Positions 16,117 through 22,368 of a stretch of DNA of 23,250 bases are shown piece by piece (position 1 is the first letter of the stretch; each line of letters starts with the position of its first letter). The translations under genes were made by a program, and so were the position numbers. The notes under the pieces were generated by a model, which saw only the letters and a program-made list of their open reading frames with translations, did not search any database and was not told the origin of the DNA. This DNA comes from Proteiniphilum sp. UBA5267 (GTDB lineage: Bacteria > Bacteroidota > Bacteroidia > Bacteroidales > Dysgonomonadaceae), in assembly GCA_002411515.1 (NCBI GenBank), contig DHTF01000063.1, positions 12,959 to 36,208 of the forward strand, given 5' to 3'.

Positions 16117-19100
16117 TACCGATATCACTCACCATACAGGGGCTCTACTCCTACCAGAAGAAGCAGACTGTTGATTTCACCAAGCTCACCGCTGCCGGGC
16201 TCTTTGGCATCTTTGGTGGTGTGGGCAGCGGCAAATCATCCATCCTCGAAGCCATCACTTTTGCTATTTACGGAGAAACCGATCGACTTCATAAACGGGA
16301 TAACCGCTACTACAACATGATGAACCTGAAATCGAATGAGTTACTGATCGACTTCATTTTTGAATCAGGCACAGAAGGAAGTGTCTATCGTGCCATGGTG
16401 ACTGGAAAACGCAACAGCAAGCGCTTTGATGAAGTGAAGACACTCGATCGGTCGGCCTACAGGAGAATCGAAGGGGCATGGGTCCCCATAGACAATGTTG
16501 TGCTGGAAAAAGCTGCAGGGTTGAGCTACGACAACTTCAAGCGTACCATCATCATCCCGCAGGGACAGTTTCAGGAGTTTCTCCAGTTGGGGAACAAAGA
16601 CCGCACACAGATGATGAAGGAACTCTTTAACCTGGGAAAATTTGAGTTAGGTGGCAAGGTAGGTTCCCTGGAGAAAAAAAACAACGAGAAGAGACAAAAT
16701 GTAACTGGGAAGTTACAACAACTGGGTGAGATATCTCCCGAACAGGCCGATGGCTATCAGGAACAATTGACTCAACTGGAGAAAGAAATCGGTGAGTTCG
16801 ATCTGCTTCTGGAGAAAATGCAACAGAATGAAGAGCAACTTCGTCGGCTGCAGACTATCATCCTGCAGAGAGAGCAGGCTGCAGAAAAATACAAAAAACT
16901 GCAGTCGCAGGAAATCACATACAAAGAACAGGAGGAGAAAGTAAAACGCTATGAGTTGTGCGTTCACCGCTTTACACACCTGTTGGATTCGTTGAAAGAG
17001 AACAGGGAAAAGGAGCAGGAGCGAAAAGTGATCCTTCAGAACGACGCCGAAAAAGAAAAGTCGCTCGCTGCAGAAATTGTAAGGCTGGAGCAGCTGATGG
17101 ATACCCTGAAACCGGATTATGAAAAAAGGGAAACACTGAAGGTCAAAGCAGACGACCTCAACTGCCTTTTACAGATAAAGGCGCTCGAACAAAAGATTGA
17201 TGAGGAAACCGCAAGGGTGAAAACGGGTGAAGCTTATTTTGCCAAGACTGCCCTGGAGGTAGAACAGCTAAAAGAGGAGAAACAGCATCTCGAAAAACAA
17301 GTGAAAGCACTACGAGACAAAATGCCCGATCTCTCTCTTCTCTCCAACATCCATGCCTGGCATATTGAAAAGCGACATTTCGATGAGCAGCTGGCTGAAA
17401 ATGAATTGGTCATGGAACGGATCATGGGCGAAGAGCGTGCTCTTGAAACAGAGCATGCAGCATTATGGGCCCAACCATTGTTTGCCATGCTGCCGACCGA
17501 TGCCAACTTTGCTGCTTGCAGGGAAGAGTTGAAAAAAACGGCCGCTACGATCCACAAGAAGCAGCTCGTGCTGCAGGAGCAGGAGACCCATTTGCTGGTG
17601 AAGGAAAAACTGAAAAATTATGCCGAAGATCTGGAAGAAGGCAATCCCTGTCCCCTCTGTGGATCGTTGCATCACCCGGCACGACGGTACCAGAGTGAAG
17701 ATATCGATGGGCAGCTGCAGCACTTGGCTCATGAAAAAGCTCGCTGGGAGACAGCCCTGAATCAGATAACGGAATTAGAAAAGAAAACGGATTTACTGGA
17801 GAAGAGCTCACTGCAAATCGGGCGTGACAAAGTGGCGTGGCAGCAGAAAAAGGAGGAGCAGCTACAAAAAATGGCTGCCCATCAACGACGGTTTGTATGG
17901 GAAAAATATGCCAACAGGGAGGAGCTCGACCAGGCATTTGCCGCAGCCAAAGATATTGAGACGCAGACGAAGGCACTGGATCATGCAGTGATTGAAGCGA
18001 CTGCAAAATTGGAGAAGCTGGCGAAGCTCAGCGATGCAGCCCGGGATAAACTGGTGCTGTTAAGAAATGCGCTCACCGATCACCAGGCCGCATGGAGAAC
18101 ATTGCTGCAGCAATTGAAAGTGATTCGCAATGAACAATATGAGGGCCTTTCCTCTGAACACATCGAAGCAGAAAAAGAGCAGATACTGGGAACCTACGTG
18201 CGCATCGAACAAGCGTACCGACAAGGGAGTGAACAACTGCTGGCCTGTAAAAGCGAAAGAGAGCGGATTCACACGCGACTGGAAACTAACCGCAATGAAT
18301 GGCAGAGGGAGCAACAGACCATTGCAAATCTGGAAAAGAGGTTGACGGATGAGTTAAAAAACTCTGATTTTCAATCGCTCGAGGAGGTGAGGCTGGTACT
18401 GGCTGAAAAGATGCAAGTGGACGCCGAAAAAGAGCGGATCAAATTATTTAACGAGGAGCTCTTGCGTACCAGGACCGCATGGGAACAATTTCGTACCGAG
18501 GCAGGAGATCGGGTATATGATGCGGTGGCACATCAAAAGCTGATTACTGAGATCCGGTTGACCAAGGATCAAAAGGATCAGAAAACCGACGAGCGGGGAA
18601 AGATTTCTGCCCGGCTCGAGGAGCTCCAAAAAAAGCTGGAGAACCAGATAATCCTGCAAAAAGAACGAGAACAACTAGAAGCAAGAGCCGAGAACATCCG
18701 GACCATGAAATCACTTTTTATGGCCAGCGGATTTGTAAATTATATCTCCTCGGTGTACCTGCAGAACCTTTGTCATGCAGCCAACAACCGATTTTTTCAG
18801 CTCACCCGGCAGCGGCTGAGTCTCGAGATCACTCCCGATAACAACTTTCAGGTGCGCGACTTCATGAACGGCGGCAAGGTGAGAAGCGTAAAAACCCTTT
18901 CGGGGGGACAAACATTTCAGGCTTCCTTGTCGCTGGCCCTGGCCCTGGCCGACAATATTCAGCAGGTCACCCGGTCAAAGCAAAACTTTTTTTTTCTCGA
19001 TGAAGGTTTCGGTACGCTCGACAGGGAGTCGCTCGACATCGTCTTCGACACACTCAAATCGCTCCGGAAGGAGAACCGGATCGTCGGACTGATCTCCCAC

Positions 19101-19190
19101 GTAGAGGAGATGCAGCAGGAGATCGAGGTCCACCTGCGCATCGAAAACAACGAAGAAAAAGGAAGCATCATTCACCGCAGCTGGGAATAA
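16113..19190 (+). CDS. sbcC: Exonuclease subunit SbcC (Rad50-type ATPase)
   Basis: This 1025-residue SMC-like ATPase is the partner of SbcD. Walker A is GGVGSGKSS (35-43), the Q-loop is IIIPQGQFQEF (146-156), and long Gln/Glu/Lys-rich coiled coils run at about 185-500 and 530-900. The zinc hook CPLC (C513, C516) sits at the apex, in NPCPLCGSLHHP. The C-terminal ATPase half has TLSGGQTFQAS (928-938), Walker B with D-loop FLDEGFGTLD (961-970) and the switch His at about 996. A run of nine T (18987-18995), encoding the Phe residues of the Walker B strand, is a slippage-prone spot but the frame is intact. Length is normal for the family. Confidence 0.96.
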   Translation: MIPISLTIQGLYSYQKKQTVDFTKLTAAGLFGIFGGVGSGKSSILEAITFAIYGETDRLHKRDNRYYNMMNLKSNELLIDFIFESGTEGSVYRAMVTGKRNSKRFDEVKTLDRSAYRRIEGAWVPIDNVVLEKAAGLSYDNFKRTIIIPQGQFQEFLQLGNKDRTQMMKELFNLGKFELGGKVGSLEKKNNEKRQNVTGKLQQLGEISPEQADGYQEQLTQLEKEIGEFDLLLEKMQQNEEQLRRLQTIILQREQAAEKYKKLQSQEITYKEQEEKVKRYELCVHRFTHLLDSLKENREKEQERKVILQNDAEKEKSLAAEIVRLEQLMDTLKPDYEKRETLKVKADDLNCLLQIKALEQKIDEETARVKTGEAYFAKTALEVEQLKEEKQHLEKQVKALRDKMPDLSLLSNIHAWHIEKRHFDEQLAENELVMERIMGEERALETEHAALWAQPLFAMLPTDANFAACREELKKTAATIHKKQLVLQEQETHLLVKEKLKNYAEDLEEGNPCPLCGSLHHPARRYQSEDIDGQLQHLAHEKARWETALNQITELEKKTDLLEKSSLQIGRDKVAWQQKKEEQLQKMAAHQRRFVWEKYANREELDQAFAAAKDIETQTKALDHAVIEATAKLEKLAKLSDAARDKLVLLRNALTDHQAAWRTLLQQLKVIRNEQYEGLSSEHIEAEKEQILGTYVRIEQAYRQGSEQLLACKSERERIHTRLETNRNEWQREQQTIANLEKRLTDELKNSDFQSLEEVRLVLAEKMQVDAEKERIKLFNEELLRTRTAWEQFRTEAGDRVYDAVAHQKLITEIRLTKDQKDQKTDERGKISARLEELQKKLENQIILQKEREQLEARAENIRTMKSLFMASGFVNYISSVYLQNLCHAANNRFFQLTRQRLSLEITPDNNFQVRDFMNGGKVRSVKTLSGGQTFQASLSLALALADNIQQVTRSKQNFFFLDEGFGTLDRESLDIVFDTLKSLRKENRIVGLISHVEEMQQEIEVHLRIENNEEKGSIIHRSWE

Positions 19191-19207
19191 TAGATAAACT
19201 GGTAAAT

Positions 19208-19558
19208 ATGATAAGTATAAATTGGATTATTTTAATTGTGGGCGGCCTGTTTGAGGCGCTCTTCGCATTGAGTCTGGGTAAAATGCAGCACACATCGGGA
19301 AAGGAGATGTGGCTCTGGCTGTGTATGTTTTTCATATCTGTGAGTCTAAGCATGTTTCTACTCTTTAAATCGATGGGTGGTTCCCATCCCATTCCTACCG
19401 GCACAGCTTATGCAGTCTGGGCAGGAATTGGCGCAGTGGGGACCGTAATTTTGGGTATTCTAATCTTTAAAGAGCCGGTCACATTCTGGAGAATGTTTTT
19501 CCTGGGCACTCTTATTTTTTCGATTGTGGGGTTACAGCTGACCTCCACCCACTCATAA
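19208..19558 (+). CDS. Small multidrug resistance family transporter (Gdx/SugE-like)
   Basis: This 116-residue protein has four TM segments, at about 4-22, 33-54, 66-86 and 93-112. The essential SMR glutamate is E16 in GGLFEALFA. GTAYAVWAGIGAVGTVILG resembles the Gdx/SugE guanidinium-exporter subtype more than EmrE. Two departures: the residue three after the Glu is F19 where Gdx proteins have Trp, and the TM2-TM3 link KSMGGSHPIPTG is about six residues longer than the usual KSLPVG. Substrate is therefore open. It starts 17 nt after the sbcC stop and probably shares that transcript; no guanidine riboswitch is visible in the gap. Confidence 0.88.
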   Translation: MISINWIILIVGGLFEALFALSLGKMQHTSGKEMWLWLCMFFISVSLSMFLLFKSMGGSHPIPTGTAYAVWAGIGAVGTVILGILIFKEPVTFWRMFFLGTLIFSIVGLQLTSTHS

Positions 19559-19608
19559 TTTTCCGGCAGGAAGCCTTTTTACAGAGAAATAGAAATATTT
19601 TTTGCTAA

Positions 19609-19660
19609 AAGTTGCTCTTTTTTATCGAAGCACCCCTCGCTTACACAATACAAGCAACTT
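19609..19660. repeat. Inverted repeat downstream of the SMR gene
   Basis: AAGTTGC (19609-19615) pairs with GCAACTT (19654-19660), and inside it AAGC (19628-19631) pairs with GCTT (19639-19642). It could be a 3' UTR structure or weak terminator for the sbcDC transcript. A short GGC-AGGAA-GCC-TTTTT hairpin lies a little upstream, at about 19565-19580. Otherwise 19559-19690 is AT-rich with no gene. Confidence 0.4.
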
Positions 19661-19693
19661 ATAATCAGAACAATAAAAAGGATTTTGAAAATA

Positions 19694-19724
19694 TGTTGAT
19701 AACCTGTGAATAAGTTGTTTATAA
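19694..19724 (+). repeat. Three direct repeats with 11-bp period, consensus TGTkdATAA
   Basis: TGTTGATAA (19694), TGTGAATAA (19705) and TGTTTATAA (19716) begin exactly 11 bp apart, 41-71 bp upstream of the -7 element at 19765. The reverse complement of the middle copy, TTATTCACA, fits the DnaA-box form TTATNCACA and the first differs from TTATCCACA at one base. It could therefore be either an activator site (OmpR/PhoB-type periodicity) or a small DnaA-box cluster. Confidence 0.5.
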
Positions 19725-19764
19725 TAACTACCAAAAATACTTGCATATATGTTTGGAGAGTTGT

Positions 19765-19772
19765 TATATTTG
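19765..19772 (+). promoter_or_regulatory. Predicted promoter -7 element of the large ncRNA
   Basis: TATATTTG is an exact TAnnTTTG match. CTTG at 19740-19743 lies 21 nt upstream, where the -33 TTTG/TTG element is expected. Transcription would begin at about 19779 and read away from the SMR gene into the 800-nt region. Confidence 0.7.
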
Positions 19773-19824
19773 CGAACAACAACAATGAAGCGCATCTTTA
19801 CGAACAGCGTAAAAAAATATAGGA

Positions 19825-19836
19825 GTTCTTTGACAT
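19825..19836 (+). promoter_or_regulatory. BoxA-like antitermination motif
   Basis: GTTCTTTGACAT fits the general rRNA boxA pattern GYTCTTTRANA (E. coli rrn: GCTCTTTAACA). In bacteria boxA recruits NusB/NusE to protect long untranslated transcripts such as rRNA from Rho. It overlaps the 5' arm of the closing helix, about 46 nt from the predicted start. Confidence 0.6.
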
Positions 19837-20548
19837 TTTGCAACCGACCGGAAGATTCACATTCACGTAATGAGCAAACAAAGTTTGTTCATTCCAATGT
19901 TTTTGAAGAGGAAGGCTTCGCGCCTTTCATCCGATAAACTGAATGCATATCTGCTGCACCATCTGTCTTTAGCAAAAGCACTTGTCACCAGCGACGTTGA
20001 AGAGCGAGCCCTTAGGGGATTCAATTTTCACCGACAGTTGATGCAACTGCTTGCAAAGCTATCAGGATTTTCGGAAGCGTGCGGTTTGCCCATCAAAAGT
20101 GGGGAGATTGTCACAAAACCAAATCTCATGGAAGTTGTTACAGGAAATTTATTTCCCGGCAGCGACCTGTTTTAAAAAGGTTGAATACAATCTACGTGGT
20201 CATTTTTTATCAGGTGTATATCATCAGGGCAACTTGTATGACAATTATTTGAAAGAAGTGTTTAGCGTATTTATTCTGCTTCACAATCCGGAAAAATGAA
20301 TATCAAACGATTGAATGTTATCGAGCCGAATGATATTGAGACTTCTTAGGATTGCTTTGACAGCTTCAAACACTGTTTTAGACGTTTTTTGAAGTATCCG
20401 TATTCTGAAGTATCTGCCCTGTAGAGCGATCACGATGAACCTAAACGTTCGTTTCAGTTTTATAGTTTTTTTAAAGCAAACTGTATAGACAAGCACGCAA
20501 AGAGAGATCTGCTCCGCCGGTGCAAAACGATTAGAACTCCTACCCTAT

Positions 20549-20580
20549 AAAAAGCCTCGCACAACGCGGGGCTTTTTTTT
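20549..20580. terminator. Strong intrinsic terminator after the large ncRNA
   Basis: AGCCTCGC (20553-20560) pairs with GCGGGGCT (20566-20573) (one G-T), loop ACAAC, flanked by five A and eight T. It ends the plus-strand RNA and can also end the ECF sigma gene transcript coming from the other side (stop at 20586). Confidence 0.92.
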
Positions 20581-20585
20581 GTACC

Positions 20586-21179
20586 TTAATCGACGGTGAG
20601 TACCATCTGATGCTCTTCAGCCATTTTACGCATGTTGAGAATGGCATAGCGCATGCGTCCCAGCGCTGTGTTGATGCTCACACCGGTTTTGTCGGCTATT
20701 TCTTTAAAGCTTAAATCGTTGTAGTAACGCATCTCCAGCACTTCGCGCTGCGACTCAGGCAGGAAGTCAACAAGCTTTCTCACATCGTTGAGCACCTGCT
20801 TGTGCACCATTTTAACCTCCACATTGTCTTCACTAAGCGAGGCATTGTTCCATAGATCGGGTTCAAAGTCATCATTCGAAACAGTGTTTTCGTTTTTCCG
20901 CTGCCTGAAATAGTCGATCATCAGATTGTGTGCAATCCGCATGAGCCATGCTTTGAACTTACCCGTTTCGGTGTATCTTCCCTGCTTGATGGTCGTAATC
21001 GCCTTGATAAAGGTATCCTGAAAAATATCTTCCGCCAGCCCGTTGTGGCGTACGGTAAAAAAAATATAGCTGTAGAGAGACTGCTTATGTCGTTCGAGGA
21101 GCTGATCAAACGCAGCATTGTTGCCACACGCATAAGAGACGACCAATTCTTCATCGGTCATCGCAGTGAAAGTATCCAT
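20586..21179 (-). CDS. RNA polymerase ECF sigma-70 factor
   Basis: This 197-residue protein has the two ECF domains. Sigma region 2 covers about 20-95, with FDQLLERHKQSLYSYIFF, LAEDIFQDTFIKA (about 48-60) and KAWLMRIAHNLMIDYFR at about 79-95. Region 4 covers about 138-190, with LPESQREVLEMRYYNDLSFKEIAD and the helix-turn-helix TGVSINTALGRMRYAI. The linker between them (about 97-125) is acidic and Asn-rich. No anti-sigma gene is adjacent, so it is not the usual FecI/FecR pair; it may belong to the stand-alone housekeeping-like ECF group common in Bacteroidales. Start is ATG at 21179. No TAnnTTTG element is found upstream, but an 8-bp dyad lies at 21249-21270. Confidence 0.95.
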   Translation of the reverse strand: MDTFTAMTDEELVVSYACGNNAAFDQLLERHKQSLYSYIFFTVRHNGLAEDIFQDTFIKAITTIKQGRYTETGKFKAWLMRIAHNLMIDYFRQRKNENTVSNDDFEPDLWNNASLSEDNVEVKMVHKQVLNDVRKLVDFLPESQREVLEMRYYNDLSFKEIADKTGVSINTALGRMRYAILNMRKMAEEHQMVLTVD

Positions 21180-21248
21180 TGCTTTACTTCTTCAATAGTT
21201 ATGTTAATCTAGTGGAGTAAAGAGGACTTATAGGCAATTAATTTAGCG

Positions 21249-21270
21249 TTTGTTATTTGTCGATAACAAA
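21249..21270. repeat. Perfect 8-bp dyad between the sigma factor and the secreted protein gene
   Basis: TTTGTTAT (21249-21256) is the reverse complement of ATAACAAA (21263-21270), with six bases between. It lies about 70-90 bp upstream of the sigma factor ATG and about 60 bp before the -7 element of the divergent gene, where an operator could act on either. Confidence 0.5.
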
Positions 21271-21328
21271 GAAATACAAAAAAAAAGAAACCGCCAAGAG
21301 AGATTGGTTATTTTTCTTGTAAGTTTAT

Positions 21329-21336
21329 TACCTTTG
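21329..21336 (+). promoter_or_regulatory. Predicted promoter -7 element of the secreted beta-rich protein gene
   Basis: TACCTTTG is an exact TAnnTTTG match, 33 nt before the ATG at 21370. A TTG at 21304-21306 lies 22 nt upstream as a possible -33 element. Confidence 0.65.
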
Positions 21337-21369
21337 TGTGAATGCGTAACATCTCCTATTTAAAAGCGT

Positions 21370-22254
21370 ATGAAACGGTTTTGCCTATTGCTGCTAGTGA
21401 CCTTTTTCCTCTCTGAAGGGTTCGCACAAGATATACCCGTGAAAAATGACAGTCTGAAAAGAGAAGTCTCACCCAAAATACATTCACAGGGAACGGACTC
21501 GCTGAAGTCGGGGAGCATCTCGCTGAAGCTACCCCGCCTGAACCCGGTTACGAATCTGCAGCCACAATTTACACCCCATCAACGTTTTACAATAAACATG
21601 CCCTACAGAACGCCGGATTCCTCCCTACCGCGCATTCAATGGAGCGGTGTGGCATCTGATTTCATTACTTCCAAAAGCCGCACGGCCATCGCCGCCACCA
21701 TGCCCACACCCAACCTGCTGTTACATTCATCAACCACGCTGGGTCTGGTGGAAACACCCTGGTTTGGGAAAGGCAACTATTACATTTTAAATGCAGGTGC
21801 CAGCTATGCCATCTCGCCGCTGCTGAATATGGGAATAAGAGGCGGCTATTACTCCGACTTTGGCATCCTCCCTCTTTGGAATGTGGGAATCGACGCAGCC
21901 TATATGCTGCACCCCAATATGACGATCGATGGGGAGCTCCGCTATGTGCATACCGGACAAAATGATTTCAGACTAAACCAGTCGGCCCTGCTGATCGACC
22001 TTCATGCCCGTTACCGCCTGCACGACGACTGGTATCTGAATGCGTATGGCGGCATGCCGGTGAGACAAAACAACAACCAACCGCAGGGACCGATGCTGCC
22101 CACGATGAATACTCCCTACTATGGTGGCTCCGTGGAGCATTGGTTTAACTCCACCACAGGTATGGAGGCCGGAATGATCTGGATGCGCGACATGTTTACA
22201 GGAAAAATGCGCGCCCAGCCCAAGCTGGAGCTACTCTTCAGACCTGGAAGATAA
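21370..22254 (+). CDS. Secreted beta-rich protein, probably outer-membrane associated
   Basis: This 294-residue protein of unknown family has signal peptide MKRFCLLLLVTFFLSEGFA and probable cleavage before QD at about 20. Residues 20-85 are polar and Ser/Pro/Lys-rich, likely disordered or periplasmic. From about 105 to the end the sequence alternates polar and hydrophobic residues with many Gly, Tyr and Trp (NMGIRGGYYSDFGILPLWNV, WYLNAYGGMPVR, MEAGMIWMRDMF). This pattern fits transmembrane beta-strands of an outer-membrane barrel with about 8 strands. The chain ends KLELLFRPGR, not in the usual terminal Phe/Tyr. It has its own promoter and is divergent from the ECF sigma gene. Localisation is inferred; function is unknown. 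Confidence 0.8.
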   Translation: MKRFCLLLLVTFFLSEGFAQDIPVKNDSLKREVSPKIHSQGTDSLKSGSISLKLPRLNPVTNLQPQFTPHQRFTINMPYRTPDSSLPRIQWSGVASDFITSKSRTAIAATMPTPNLLLHSSTTLGLVETPWFGKGNYYILNAGASYAISPLLNMGIRGGYYSDFGILPLWNVGIDAAYMLHPNMTIDGELRYVHTGQNDFRLNQSALLIDLHARYRLHDDWYLNAYGGMPVRQNNNQPQGPMLPTMNTPYYGGSVEHWFNSTTGMEAGMIWMRDMFTGKMRAQPKLELLFRPGR

Positions 22255-22319
22255 ACTGCATGGCTTTACCGTGACAGTCATACCATAAAACATTACAGGT
22301 TGAGGCAGGCACACAAAAA

Positions 22320-22347
22320 AAGGGAGTTGTCATACCCCCTTCTTTTC
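22320..22347. terminator. Bidirectional terminator between convergent genes
   Basis: AAGGG (22320-22324) pairs with CCCTT (22337-22341) across a 12-nt loop, with a poly-A run before it and a CTTTT run after it. It sits between the stops of the secreted protein gene (22254) and the acyl-CoA dehydrogenase gene (22369). Confidence 0.6.
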
Positions 22348-22368
22348 TGAATAATTGATTATCTTTTT

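Larger units (their letters stand above)
19779..20580 (+). ncRNA. Candidate large structured non-coding RNA (about 800 nt), unknown class
   Basis: This span runs from the predicted start to an intrinsic terminator and contains no protein gene I believe. Its two ends pair: TAGGAGTTCT (19820-19829) with AGAACTCCTA (20533-20542), then TTTTGCA (19836-19842) with TGCAAAA (20521-20527). CCG (19844-19846) with CGG (20518-20520), CGGA (19849-19852) with TCCG (20513-20516), and AGAT (19853-19856) with ATCT (20507-20510) continue it. A boxA-like motif lies in the 5' arm. Internal hairpins include 19869-19893 (11 bp, loop AAA), 19910-19928 (7 bp), 20035-20049 (6 bp), 20104-20127 (6 bp), 20143-20156 (5 bp), 20364-20394 (7 bp) and 20455-20483 (6 bp). 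It does not match RNase P, tmRNA, SRP or rRNA signatures that I know. The next gene is on the other strand, so it is not a leader. Existence as an RNA is inference; the pairing is directly visible. Confidence 0.65.

Noticed and set aside
16699..16717. TGTAAC and GTTACA motifs resembling Pho-box hexamers inside sbcC
   Set aside because: They are inverted rather than tandem, lack the 11-bp register and lie in coding sequence.
19190..19207. Guanidine riboswitch ahead of the SMR gene
   Set aside because: Only 17 nt separate it from sbcC, with no ACGR hairpins or ykkC-like structure.
19694..19724. Replication origin
   Set aside because: Only one of three repeats fits the DnaA-box form TTATNCACA fully, and there is no dnaA, dnaN or AT-rich unwinding array. 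Kept as a repeat of unknown role.
19870..20175. A 101-codon ORF inside the gene-free kilobase (begins MSKQSLFIPMFLKRK)
   Set aside because: Its ATG lies inside an 11-bp hairpin stem (19869-19893), no promoter or ribosome site fits it better than it fits the RNA model, it resembles no family I know, and its span is crossed by other hairpins. A conserved frame in relatives would change this view.
20281..20496. A 71-codon minus-strand ORF that looks faintly like a transposase fragment
   Set aside because: The resemblance is vague, no terminal repeats or target duplication are seen, and it falls in the 3' part of the candidate ncRNA.
19559..20585. CRISPR array (boxA can precede such arrays)
   Set aside because: No regularly spaced direct repeats of 25-40 bp are present; the only short direct repeat is TGAAGTATC at 20390 and 20406.
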